Source of the DNA: DASVSE01 sp036399715
GTDB taxonomy: Bacteria; Bacteroidota; Rhodothermia; Rhodothermales; Rubricoccaceae
Assembly: GCA_036399715.1 (NCBI GenBank)
Contig: DASWMO010000138.1
Location: 1 to 58,434 of the forward strand
Length of the DNA: 58,434 bases
Direction: 5' to 3'
Shown one piece after another: positions 39,332-47,645 of this stretch (position 1 is its first letter; each line of letters starts with the position of its first letter). A model generated the notes under the pieces. The model had not been told where the DNA came from. It was given only the letters and a program-made list of their open reading frames with translations, and searched no databases. Position numbers and translations under genes: made by a program.

Positions 39332-41917
39332 TCACCGCCAGTCGATCCGCTCGACCCGCTCGCCGTCTGAGCGGAGCCAGACCGCCCCCGTATCGGCCGT
39401 CTGCACGACGTCTGCTCCAGCAGCGAGCCACCGGGTGACGGGCTCCTCGTCGGGCAGGCCGTGGCGGTTGCGGCGGGAGACGGAGACGACGGCGTAGCGC
39501 GGTGCCGTCCCGGTCGTCCGTGCCGAGACGAGGCTCGCGCCCGGACGCACGCCCGAGGCCGCCGCGACGAACGGAACGGACGAGCTTGTCCGCGAGCCGT
39601 GGTGCCCGACCTTGACCACGTCGGCACGGAGCAGGTGCGCGTAGCGGGCGACGATCTCGGCCTCTGCGGCCGTCTCGGCGTCGCCGGCGAAGAGCCAGCG
39701 CGTGCGGCCGTACTCGACGAGGATCACGACGCTCGCCTCATTTGCCTCGCCCGCGTCAGCAAGGGTCCGCGACGGGCCGAGAATGCGAATCCGAACCGAC
39801 GGGTCGAGGCGGAGTGCATCGCCGGCCGCAGCGGTCTGCGACGCCACGCCGAGCGAATCGGCGAGGCGCAGCGTGCCGGTCCACATCTCGGAGCCATCGC
39901 TCTGCCCGTTGTGGACCAGTAGTCCGACCGGGACGGCCCGCAGGACGGCGTCGAGGCCGCCGATGTGGTCCGCGTGCGGGTGCGTCGCCACGACGGCGTC
40001 GAGGTGGCGGACGCCCATCCGCGCGAGGTGCGGCACGACGGTCCGGGCACCTTCGTCGCGCGTGTCTGCCCGCTCGCCGGCATCGATGAGCAGCGTCCGG
40101 CCGTTGGGGAGCGTCAGCAGGCACGCATCGCCCTGTCCGACGTCGAGAAACACGGCGTCGAGGTGCGGGCCGGCGTCGCCGTGGAAAACCGTCGTCCACG
40201 ACCCGGCTGCGACGAGTGCGACGGAGGCGAGCACGAGGCGCCGCCGCACGGCCGGGCGCGACGCGAACGCTAGCGTCAGCACGAGGCACGCGAGAGCCGC
40301 GAGCGTGAACCGGCTCGTCACGAACCGTTCGACGGTCAGCCCGCCCATCCGCTCGGCCCCGAACGTGCTCACGGCGAGCAGCCCCCGAACGAGGACGGCC
40401 GTCGCGGCTCCGAACGCGTTGGCCGCAGCCGGCCACCAGCCCGCCGTCGCGGCCGTGCCGAGGCTCGTCCCGAGTGCGGCCGATGTGAGCGGGATCGCAG
40501 GCACGTTGAGCAGGATGCCCGAGAGCGGCAACCGCCCGAAGACGGCGAGCAGGATCGGGCCCGTCGCGAGCGTGGCCACGGTCGAGGCGACGAGCGACGA
40601 TGCCAGCGCCCGCCGCACGGCCCCGCGCGTCCACGCGTCGGGCAGCCACGACGTGATGGCCGGCGTGCACGCGATGAGCGCCGCGACGGCCGCGAACGAC
40701 AACTGGAAGCCGACCTCGAACAGCGCCGCCGGCCGCCACAGCAGCAGCCCGACGGCGGCGAGGCCGAGGCTGTTGAGCGCGTCCACGCGCCGCTCCATCG
40801 CCCGCCCGACGACGAGGGCGGCGGCCATCACGAACGCCCGCACGACGGGCGCGCCCGCCCCGGCGACGACGACGTACCCGAGCATCACCGCGAGCGTCAC
40901 GGCCGTCCGCGTCCACTCGGCCGTGCGGCGTGGCAGACGAAGACGCCGCAGGAGGGGGCCGAGCAGGCCGTAGAGCGCGAGACCGACAAAGACGAGGTGC
41001 AGGCCCGAGACGGAGAGCAGGTGCATCAGGCCCGTCTCGCGGAACGCCTCGACCGTCGACTCCTCGAGCCCACTCCAGTCCGCGACGACGAGCGCGAGCG
41101 CGACGGCTCGCGCCTCGGGCGTCGGGATGTGGCGGGCGACGGCACGGCGCACGTGCCGCTGAACGGCGAACGTGAAGCGGTCTGCCCAGCCCGTCGCGGG
41201 CGCGAGAAACACGACGGCGTCCTCGGTCTCGACCGTCAGCCGCGCCACGACGCCCTGCCGGGCGAGGTGCGCGCCGTAGTCGAAGTCCGCCGGGTTGCGG
41301 CGCGGCGCGAGAGCCGCGAGGCGGCCCGTCAGGCGCACGCGGTCGCCGATGCGCAGGGCCGGGTAGACGGGTGCGGCCGGGGCGGGTCCGCCCCACGCCG
41401 GGGCCTGCGGGAGCGCGAGGGCGACCTGCACCACTCCCGAGATGTGCCCCGCTGCTTCCGCGCGCTGCGCCGAGTCCGCCTCGGCCGTAAACCGGATGCT
41501 CCACTCGGACGCCACGGGCACGCTCGCGACGCGCGCCCAGATGGTCATCGGGGCCGACGTGTCCGTCTCGCGCCCACGCACGGCGTCGGACATCTCCGAT
41601 GCGACGGCAGCGGCCGCACCGAGGCTGTCGCGCGGCGGCGTGCGGAAGGCGGCCGTCCGCGCCGCCCCGAGACCTGCCACGCCGCCCACGGCGACGGCCG
41701 CGACGGCCAGCGCGTGGAGCGTCACCATCCGCTCGCGCGCCCGAACGGCGTAGACGCCCGCCGCGACGGCCAGTCCGACGACGGCGGCGAGGAACGCACC
41801 GGCCGGGACGCCCGGCAGCGCCTCGGCGAGCCCGACGCCGAGTGCAACCGCGACGGCCGCGACGAGAAGCGGGCGAGACGCGAGGCGGAGCGGGGCAGGC
41901 GGCGGCGTGAGCGGCAT
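39332..41917 (-). CDS. comEC: ComEC/Rec2 family DNA-uptake protein
   Basis: An 861-residue polytopic membrane protein. The N-terminal region has two transmembrane helices and an OB-like DUF4131 domain (RIGDRVRLTGRLAALAPRRNPADFDYGAHLARQGV). The Competence domain follows (LVVADWSGLEESTVEAFRETGLMHLLSVSGLHLVFV), with many helices. The C-terminal metallo-beta-lactamase-fold domain contains DVGQGDACLLTLPNGRTLLIDAGE, THPHADHIGGLDAV and VKVGHHGSRTSSS. It forms the inner-membrane channel for single-stranded DNA in natural transformation, so the organism may be transformable; no other com gene is in the window. It ends next to the putative origin and diverges from nusB across 173 bp. Confidence 0.93.
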   Translation of the reverse strand: MPLTPPPAPLRLASRPLLVAAVAVALGVGLAEALPGVPAGAFLAAVVGLAVAAGVYAVRARERMVTLHALAVAAVAVGGVAGLGAARTAAFRTPPRDSLGAAAAVASEMSDAVRGRETDTSAPMTIWARVASVPVASEWSIRFTAEADSAQRAEAAGHISGVVQVALALPQAPAWGGPAPAAPVYPALRIGDRVRLTGRLAALAPRRNPADFDYGAHLARQGVVARLTVETEDAVVFLAPATGWADRFTFAVQRHVRRAVARHIPTPEARAVALALVVADWSGLEESTVEAFRETGLMHLLSVSGLHLVFVGLALYGLLGPLLRRLRLPRRTAEWTRTAVTLAVMLGYVVVAGAGAPVVRAFVMAAALVVGRAMERRVDALNSLGLAAVGLLLWRPAALFEVGFQLSFAAVAALIACTPAITSWLPDAWTRGAVRRALASSLVASTVATLATGPILLAVFGRLPLSGILLNVPAIPLTSAALGTSLGTAATAGWWPAAANAFGAATAVLVRGLLAVSTFGAERMGGLTVERFVTSRFTLAALACLVLTLAFASRPAVRRRLVLASVALVAAGSWTTVFHGDAGPHLDAVFLDVGQGDACLLTLPNGRTLLIDAGERADTRDEGARTVVPHLARMGVRHLDAVVATHPHADHIGGLDAVLRAVPVGLLVHNGQSDGSEMWTGTLRLADSLGVASQTAAAGDALRLDPSVRIRILGPSRTLADAGEANEASVVILVEYGRTRWLFAGDAETAAEAEIVARYAHLLRADVVKVGHHGSRTSSSVPFVAAASGVRPGASLVSARTTGTAPRYAVVSVSRRNRHGLPDEEPVTRWLAAGADVVQTADTGAVWLRSDGERVERIDWR

Positions 41918-42090
41918 GGCAGCATCGGAGGACGCCCGCCAAGACTCGCCGCAGTGCTCGATCTAACCCCACGCGTGCTGCGGTCCACACAGCGAAGACA
42001 GCCCGGGTCACCGCCCGCTTCTCCCGCTCTTGACCCTGTCCGCGGCGGGCCTCCGGCTATCTTCGCCGGTCCCCGCTCTCTGATCCCGCC

Positions 42091-42693
42091 GTGCCGTCCC
42101 AGCCGCCCCGACCGAGCAAGCGCCGCCAGGTGCGCGAGCGCGTCCTCCAGGCGCTCTACGCCTTCGAGCTCAGCGGCGACGACGCCGAGCACGTCCTCAA
42201 GACGGTCATCACGCCCGCATTCGAGGGCGAGCGGACCTACAGCGACTTCGCCCGCAAGCTCTTCCTCCGCGCCGCCGACGCGCGGACCGAGGCCGACACG
42301 CTCGTCGAGCGGCACCTCCAGAACTGGGAGCTCTCGCGCCTCGCACTCACGGACCGCCTCGTGCTCTGGATCGCCATCGCGGAGTTTCTCTACTTCGAGG
42401 ACATCCCGCCGAAGGTGACGCTCAACGAGGCCGTCGAGGTCGCGCGCGCGTTCGGGTCTGACAACAGCGCGGGCTTCGTCAACGGCGTCCTCGATGCCGT
42501 CCTGAGCGACCTCCGCGCCGCCGGCCGGCTCAACAAGTCGGGCCGCGGCCTCGTCGATGCCGGCCCGCGCGTCGTTCCGCCGGTCGAGGCTCCTGAGGAG
42601 GCCCCCGCCGAGACGCCCGCCGCCGACCCCGCCGCGCCTTCCGAGGAGCCGGCGCCCGTTTCCGAGGGCGCGCCCGCCCCGGGCAGCGTCTAG
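42091..42693 (+). CDS. nusB: Transcription antitermination factor NusB
   Basis: A 200-residue protein with a GTG start. The NusB fold is seen in SKRRQVRERVLQALYAFELSGDD, LSRLALTDRLVLWIAIAEFLYFEDIPPKVTLNEAVEVARAFGSDNSAGFVNGVLDAV. The last 45 residues are a Pro/Glu/Ala-rich acidic tail (PEEAPAETPAADPAAPSEEP) not present in E. coli NusB and probably disordered. NusB binds NusE and boxA RNA to prevent early termination of rRNA transcription. It begins a plus-strand run with the phosphatase gene four bases later. Confidence 0.92.
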   Translation: MPSQPPRPSKRRQVRERVLQALYAFELSGDDAEHVLKTVITPAFEGERTYSDFARKLFLRAADARTEADTLVERHLQNWELSRLALTDRLVLWIAIAEFLYFEDIPPKVTLNEAVEVARAFGSDNSAGFVNGVLDAVLSDLRAAGRLNKSGRGLVDAGPRVVPPVEAPEEAPAETPAADPAAPSEEPAPVSEGAPAPGSV

Positions 42694-42697
42694 CGCC

Positions 42698-43405
42698 GTG
42701 GCGCTCTACGCCATCGGCGACGTCCACGGCTGCGCCCGGACGCTCGACGCGCTCCTCGCGGCCATCGCCGAGGACGTCGCGCAGCACGACGGCCGCCCGC
42801 TCTCGCCCGACGATACGCTCGTCTTCGTCGGCGACTACGTGGACCGTGGGCCGGACGCGCCGGGCGTCCTCGACCGCCTCCTCGCCCTCGAAGCCGACGC
42901 GGACGGGCCGATTACCGTCGTGCTGCGTGGCAACCACGACCAGATGATGCTCGACTACGCCCTCGGCATGGGCGACACCGAACTGTGGTGGGCCAACGGC
43001 GGCCGCGCGACGCTGGACGCCTACAGCGCCCGCGGCGACACCCGCATCCCCGAAGCGCACATCGACCTGCTCCGGCGTTCCGGACTGGCCTTCGAGCCCG
43101 GCGGCGACGCGGCGGGCTTCGTGTGCGTCCACGCCGGGCTGGACCCGCGCCGGACAGTCGCGGACAACCTCGCGCACCCGGACCCGTCCGTCGTGCTGTG
43201 GACGCGCGCGCACCTCGCGGCCGACCTCTCGCTCTGGGAGCGGACCGTCGTCTGCGGCCACACGCCCGCGCCGGACCCGATCTCCGAGCCCAATCTGATT
43301 CGAATCGACACGGGCGCGTGCTTCTTCGACCGACCGGGTCTTGGAACGCTTACCGCGGTTCGGCTGCCCGAGCGGCGCTTCGTTCAGGTCCACTACTGCG
43401 GGTAA
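42698..43405 (+). CDS. Metallophosphoesterase (PrpA/ApaH-like Ser/Thr phosphatase)
   Basis: A 235-residue PPP-family phosphoesterase with a GTG start four bases after the nusB stop. The five metal and phosphate motifs are present: YAIGDVHGC (GDxHG), FVGDYVDRGPD (GDxVDRG), LRGNHDQMML (GNHE-like), FVCVHAGLDP, and VVCGHTPAPDPI. Such enzymes act as protein Ser/Thr/Tyr phosphatases or diadenosine tetraphosphatases. The bis-metal centre can be assigned confidently but the substrate cannot. Size fits bacterial PrpA-type phosphatases rather than ApaH. It is probably cotranscribed with nusB. Confidence 0.88.
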   Translation: MALYAIGDVHGCARTLDALLAAIAEDVAQHDGRPLSPDDTLVFVGDYVDRGPDAPGVLDRLLALEADADGPITVVLRGNHDQMMLDYALGMGDTELWWANGGRATLDAYSARGDTRIPEAHIDLLRRSGLAFEPGGDAAGFVCVHAGLDPRRTVADNLAHPDPSVVLWTRAHLAADLSLWERTVVCGHTPAPDPISEPNLIRIDTGACFFDRPGLGTLTAVRLPERRFVQVHYCG

Positions 43406-43409
43406 ACAA

Positions 43410-43934
43410 ATGTTGACCCGTACGTTCTGGCTTCTTGCCTTTGTTTTTGGCGTCACCGTGTCCCCATCTGCTCAGGGCCGCCTCGTCAACCCCGACGCGC
43501 AGGTCTACGGCGGCGTCGGAATCGGGAAGGGCATCGGCGTGACGCTCGTTGGGTCATCGCCGGTCTTGGACCTGTTCACGCGTGAGGCGTCGCTCGGGCT
43601 CGTCTACCGACCGGGCGGCGGCGGGGAGAGCAGTCGCCTCGTCGGCTCGGCCGGTCTGGGCGTCGGTCTTCGGCTCTTGCGCGTGGCGTCCGTCGCCCGC
43701 TCCCGCGGCATCCCGACGGGCGACCTTGACATCGGGCTGCGCGTCGGGCCGTCGTTCTCGGCTGCCCTCGGCACGCCGACAGAAGGTCAGCGGGCGCGTG
43801 CCTTCGCGGTCTTCGCGGACCCGTTCGTGCGGGCGAGCCGCCGCGTGCGCGGACGCGAGGCGTTCGCCGAAGTCGGCCTCCACGCGCCCGTTCTCCGTGT
43901 GGGACTCACGTCCCGCTTCGGGAGCGAGCGGTAA
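43410..43934 (+). CDS. Hypothetical exported protein, possible small beta-barrel
   Basis: A 174-residue protein, start at ATG 43410, four bases after the phosphatase stop. A signal peptide (MLTRTFWLLAFVFGVTVSPSAQG) is followed by alternating hydrophobic/Gly-rich strands: VYGGVGIGKGIGVTLVG, ASLGLVYRPGGG, GSAGLGVGLRLLRVASV and DIGLRVGPSFSAALG. It ends AEVGLHAPVLRVGLTSRFGSER. The pattern suggests a small outer-membrane or periplasmic beta-structure. The sequence around the start (GTAAACAAATGTTG) is less G+C-rich than the surroundings. No family is recognised. It may be in one operon with nusB and the phosphatase gene. Confidence 0.6.
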   Translation: MLTRTFWLLAFVFGVTVSPSAQGRLVNPDAQVYGGVGIGKGIGVTLVGSSPVLDLFTREASLGLVYRPGGGGESSRLVGSAGLGVGLRLLRVASVARSRGIPTGDLDIGLRVGPSFSAALGTPTEGQRARAFAVFADPFVRASRRVRGREAFAEVGLHAPVLRVGLTSRFGSER

Positions 43935-44015
43935 GGCGCAGCGCTTTTCGCGCCGACTCCCCTGCCGTGCGCGCGTGCGGCGGCTAGACTCGGGCATTCT
44001 CTCTCCGGTCCACCC

Positions 44016-45110
44016 ATGGCTCTCCGCGTCGGCATCGTCGGGCTTCCCAACGTCGGCAAGTCCACCCTCTTCAACGCGATCTCCGAGGCCGGGGCCGAGG
44101 CGGCGAACTACCCGTTCTGCACCATCGAGCCCAACGTCGGCGTAGTGGCCGTGCCGGACGTGCGGCTGGACCGCCTCACTGAGCTCGCGGGCTCCAAGCA
44201 GACGCTCCCGGCGACGATCGAGTTCGTCGACATCGCGGGCCTCGTCGCGGGCGCCTCCAAGGGCGAAGGGCTGGGCAACAAGTTTCTGGCCCACATCCGC
44301 GAGGTCGACGCCGTCGTGCACGTCGTGCGGTGCTTCGAGGACCCGAACGTCGTCCACGTCGAGGGCACGGTCGACCCGCTGCGCGACATCGAGACGATCG
44401 ACACCGAGCTGATGCTCAAGGACCTCGAGACGGTCCAGAAGCGCCGCGAGCGCAACGCCAAGCTCGCCCGCGGCGGCGACAAATCGGCCAAGGCCGAGAT
44501 GGACGTCATCGAACGCCTCGACGCGCACCTCGGCGCGGGCCTCACCGTGCGGACGATGGAGACGACCGAGCAGGAGGCCGAGATCGTCCGCGAGATGTTT
44601 CTGCTGACCGCCAAGCCTGTCCTGTTCGCGGCCAACGTCGCCGAGACGGACCTGCCCGACGGCAACGATTACGTTGCCCGGGTCCGCGAGCGCGCGGAGG
44701 CCGAAGGCGCGGGCGTCGTGGTGATCTCGGCCGAGTTCGAGGCACAGCTCGCCGACCTGCCCGCCGAGGACCGCGCCGAGTTTCTCGCCGCTGCCGGCGA
44801 GGACGAGAACGGGCTGACGCGCCTCGTGCAGGCGGCGTATGCACTGCTCGGGCTCATCACGTACTTCACGGCCGGCCCCAAGGAGTCGCGGGCGTGGCAG
44901 ATCCGCAAGGGCACCAAGGCCCCGCAGGCGGCCGGCGTCATCCACTCGGACTTCGAGAAGGGCTTCATCCGCGCCGAGACGATCAAGTTCGCCGACTACG
45001 ACCGGCTCGGGACCGAGGCGGCCGTCCGCGAGGCGGGCGCGATGCGGAGCGAAGGCAAGGAGTACACCGTCGCCGACGGCGACGTGATGCTCTTCCGCTT
45101 CAACGTCTGA
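44016..45110 (+). CDS. ychF: Redox-regulated ATPase/GTPase YchF
   Basis: A 364-residue OBG-family P-loop protein. G1 is GLPNVGKST (9-17), and G3 appears in VDIAGLVAGASKGEGLGNKFL. The G4 position reads FAANVAETDL, i.e. N-x-x-E instead of N-K-x-D, which is the known reason YchF/Ola1 proteins prefer ATP. The TGS domain is in YFTAGPKESRAWQIRKGTKAPQAAGVIHSDFEKGFIRAE. YchF associates with ribosomes and stress responses. The frame starts with MALRVGIVGLPNVGKST. It converges on a glycosyltransferase gene, with six bases between stops. Confidence 0.97.
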   Translation: MALRVGIVGLPNVGKSTLFNAISEAGAEAANYPFCTIEPNVGVVAVPDVRLDRLTELAGSKQTLPATIEFVDIAGLVAGASKGEGLGNKFLAHIREVDAVVHVVRCFEDPNVVHVEGTVDPLRDIETIDTELMLKDLETVQKRRERNAKLARGGDKSAKAEMDVIERLDAHLGAGLTVRTMETTEQEAEIVREMFLLTAKPVLFAANVAETDLPDGNDYVARVRERAEAEGAGVVVISAEFEAQLADLPAEDRAEFLAAAGEDENGLTRLVQAAYALLGLITYFTAGPKESRAWQIRKGTKAPQAAGVIHSDFEKGFIRAETIKFADYDRLGTEAAVREAGAMRSEGKEYTVADGDVMLFRFNV

Positions 45111-45116
45111 CTGGGC

Positions 45117-46262
45117 TCACCCCGCGGCCGCCTCGACGGCTGCGCTGAGGCCGTCCCACGTCGCGTGCGCGCGCTCGGCTGCCAACGCGCCGAGGCGGGC
45201 GGCCCGGTCGCCGGTGAGCATCGCGACGAGCGCCTCGGCGAGCGCCCCCGAGTCGTCGGGCGGAACGACGATTCCGGCGTCTCCAACGTCCGCCGCGAGC
45301 CCGCCGACGTCGGTCGTGACGACCGCGCGGCCGAAGTGGAACGCGATCCCGGCGACGCCGCTCTGCGTCGCTGAGAGGTACGGCTGCACGACGGCGTCGG
45401 CCGCGCCGAAGTAGTCGGCCACGCGGGCGTCGGGGATGTAGTCGGCGTCGAAGCGGACCGTCTCGCCGAGCGGCGCGGCCTGGGCGCGGAGCGCCGGCTC
45501 GTCGCCGTAGAACTCGCCGGCGACGACGAGGCGGACGCCGGGCACGCGCCGGGCGACCTCGGGCATGGCGCGAAGCAGGACGGCGATGCCTTTGTACCGA
45601 CGCACGAACCCGAAAAAAAGGAGTACGGGCGCGTCGAGGGGCAAGCCCAGACGCTGCCTCGCCTCGTCCTGCGGGACTGCTGCCCCGAAGTGGTCGTACG
45701 CCGGGTGGGCCGCGACGGTCACAGGCACGCGTACGCCGAGGCGCTCGACATCGACGCGGACATTCTCGCTGAGGGCAACGAGCGCGTCGGCGCCGCGGAG
45801 CACGTAGCGCGCGAGCGGTCGGTCGAGCGACCCCGGTTCGTGTGGAAGCGCGTTGTGGACGACCGTTACGACGCGCACGCCGCGGCGTCGGAGCGCGCGG
45901 GCGAGTCCGCCGAGGGCCGGTGCGACGAACGGCATCCAGTAGTGCAGCACGGCTACGTCGGCTCCGCCGGCTGCGATCCGGCGAGCGGCGCGGTGCCACG
46001 AGCGCGGGTCTACCGTGTCGAGGAGCGCCTCGGCACGCGGAACGTCGGCCGGGGCGGGCCCGTGGTCGAACTGTGTCTTGCCAGGAAACAGGACTTTCGG
46101 GTACTGCCGCGAGAACGTGACGGCCCGAACCTCGTGGCCGCGCGCGACGAGGCTGCGTGCCATCGAGGCGGCAAAGTGCGCGATCCCGCCCCGAAGCGGC
46201 CACATCGGCGCGACGAGCGCGACGCGCAGCGGGCGGGCGGGCAGGGAGTGAGACGGGGGCAT
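45117..46262 (-). CDS. GT-B family glycosyltransferase (GT4-like)
   Basis: A 381-residue glycosyltransferase. The N-terminal Rossmann half reads RVALVAPMWPLRGGIAHFAASMARSLVARGHEVRAVTF, the donor domain begins at PVLLFFGFVRRYKGIAVLLRAM. It contains YFGAADAVVQPYLSATQSGVAGIAFHFGRAVVTTDVGGL, the nucleotide-sugar binding segment of GT4-type enzymes. It probably adds a sugar to a lipid or surface polysaccharide; donor and acceptor are unknown. I chose the ATG at 46262 in CCGATG context; an in-frame ATG at 46355 would add 31 residues that look non-coding. Confidence 0.88.
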   Translation of the reverse strand: MPPSHSLPARPLRVALVAPMWPLRGGIAHFAASMARSLVARGHEVRAVTFSRQYPKVLFPGKTQFDHGPAPADVPRAEALLDTVDPRSWHRAARRIAAGGADVAVLHYWMPFVAPALGGLARALRRRGVRVVTVVHNALPHEPGSLDRPLARYVLRGADALVALSENVRVDVERLGVRVPVTVAAHPAYDHFGAAVPQDEARQRLGLPLDAPVLLFFGFVRRYKGIAVLLRAMPEVARRVPGVRLVVAGEFYGDEPALRAQAAPLGETVRFDADYIPDARVADYFGAADAVVQPYLSATQSGVAGIAFHFGRAVVTTDVGGLAADVGDAGIVVPPDDSGALAEALVAMLTGDRAARLGALAAERAHATWDGLSAAVEAAAG

Positions 46263-46417
46263 CGGACCAGTCGCGAGGAGGGCACAAGATGGTCCCACCG
46301 CGCCTGCACCGGAACGTGTGGGTGCAGGGGGGTTACAAACGGGCCGAGGGTTCATGGGCGCGCCCTGTCCGGCGCGGGCATCGTCTTCGGCCGGACTCCG
46401 CTCTCGCCTCTGCTCCG

Positions 46418-47581
46418 ATGCGCCTCTCCCCCGCCCTTCTCGCCCTGCTCGTCGCCGTCCCGGCTGCGCGGGCGCAGGAGCAGTTCGTCGTTTTCACGGC
46501 CCTGCCCGTTTTGGATGTCCCGGCCGTGCCTGAGATGGGCGGCGCCACGGTCGGGCGCCTCGCGGACGACGCGCGGTCGTTTCTGCAGAACCCGGCCGCG
46601 CTGGCGCTCGCCCCGGCCGGGCAGGCAGCCGTGGGGACGCCCTCGGCCGTGTGGTTTGGCGAGAGCCGCATCGAGACGGCCGCCGCGTCTTGGACGTCTC
46701 GGGTGAGGCGCCTCGCGCTCGGCGTCGGAGCCGCCCAGGGCGAGATGAGCGGAGACGCCCGGACACTCGGAGACGGCACACCCTTCGACCCGACAGACCG
46801 CTTCCGCGCCCTGAGCGCATCGGTCGCGACGGCGGGCGCGGTCCGGGCCGCGTTCGGTGCGACGGCCCGCATGGTCACCTCCACGGATGCGCCGGTCTAC
46901 GACGGGGCGCGCTTCACGGTCGGCCGCTTGCGTGGCATGACGGCTGACGTGGGCGCACTCGTCACGGCTGACGTCGCCCGGCTCGCCGGAAGCCCCCGCG
47001 TGGGCTGGCTGTCCCCCGCGCTCGACGTGACGGCCGGCTACGCGCAGACGCACATCGGCGGAGCGGTGAAATACTCCGGCTTCGCCGGGCAGCCGCTGCC
47101 GCGGACCGGCGCGCTCGGGTGGAGCGCGCGCGCCGGCCTCGACACGCCCGTCGCGGGCCGCGCGCTGCGTCTGGTCGAGGTCGAAGGCGCCTTCGGGGCC
47201 GAGCGCCGCCTCGCCCGCCCGAGCGGTCTGGAAGGCGGCGTGACCTACGCACCCCTCATGGCCGGCGTCGGAATCGCCGACGCGCTCGCCGGGACGGGGA
47301 CCGACCTCACGACCGGCCGCCGCGGCGTCCGTCTCGGGCTCGCCGAGACCCTCTCAGTCGCGTGGGGCACGTTCGATGGCGGCGGCTTCCGCTCCGTCGC
47401 GACGCGGTCAGTCGAGGTGCGGACGGCGGGCGTGTTCGCTCTCGCCGCTGGCCGTCTCCGTCTCGGATCGGTCGGCGCAGCCCTCGCGCGCGTGGACCTG
47501 CGCGTTGGGCGGACGACTGTTTTCGCCGGCTCGCCAGATGCGACGTCTCGGACCACGTTTTCGCTTGTCGTCCGCCGTTGA
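46418..47581 (+). CDS. PorV/UPF0164-like outer-membrane beta-barrel protein
   Basis: A 387-residue protein with a signal peptide (MRLSPALLALLVAVPAARAQ). A segment typical of the PorV/PorQ/UPF0164 barrel family follows: ALPVLDVPAVPEMGGATVGRLADDARSFLQNPAALALA, where S-F-x-N-P-A-x-L is the hallmark. Many amphipathic Gly-rich strands continue to the end (FGATARMVTSTDAP, GVTYAPLMAGVGIADAL, TTFSLVVRR). PorV is the shuttle and scaffold protein of type IX secretion; relatives (FadL-like) have other roles, so this copy may not be PorV itself. No porU or sov gene adjoins it. Confidence 0.72.
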   Translation: MRLSPALLALLVAVPAARAQEQFVVFTALPVLDVPAVPEMGGATVGRLADDARSFLQNPAALALAPAGQAAVGTPSAVWFGESRIETAAASWTSRVRRLALGVGAAQGEMSGDARTLGDGTPFDPTDRFRALSASVATAGAVRAAFGATARMVTSTDAPVYDGARFTVGRLRGMTADVGALVTADVARLAGSPRVGWLSPALDVTAGYAQTHIGGAVKYSGFAGQPLPRTGALGWSARAGLDTPVAGRALRLVEVEGAFGAERRLARPSGLEGGVTYAPLMAGVGIADALAGTGTDLTTGRRGVRLGLAETLSVAWGTFDGGGFRSVATRSVEVRTAGVFALAAGRLRLGSVGAALARVDLRVGRTTVFAGSPDATSRTTFSLVVRR

Positions 47582-47645
47582 CCCTCTGTTGGTAACACCC
47601 ACGGCATCTGGAGTGGGGTACTCTCCGGGATCTCCCCCATGCCTG

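Noticed and set aside
39756..42011. A minus-strand frame of about 750 codons overlapping comEC
   Set aside because: It is an Arg-rich alternate frame of the ComEC gene.
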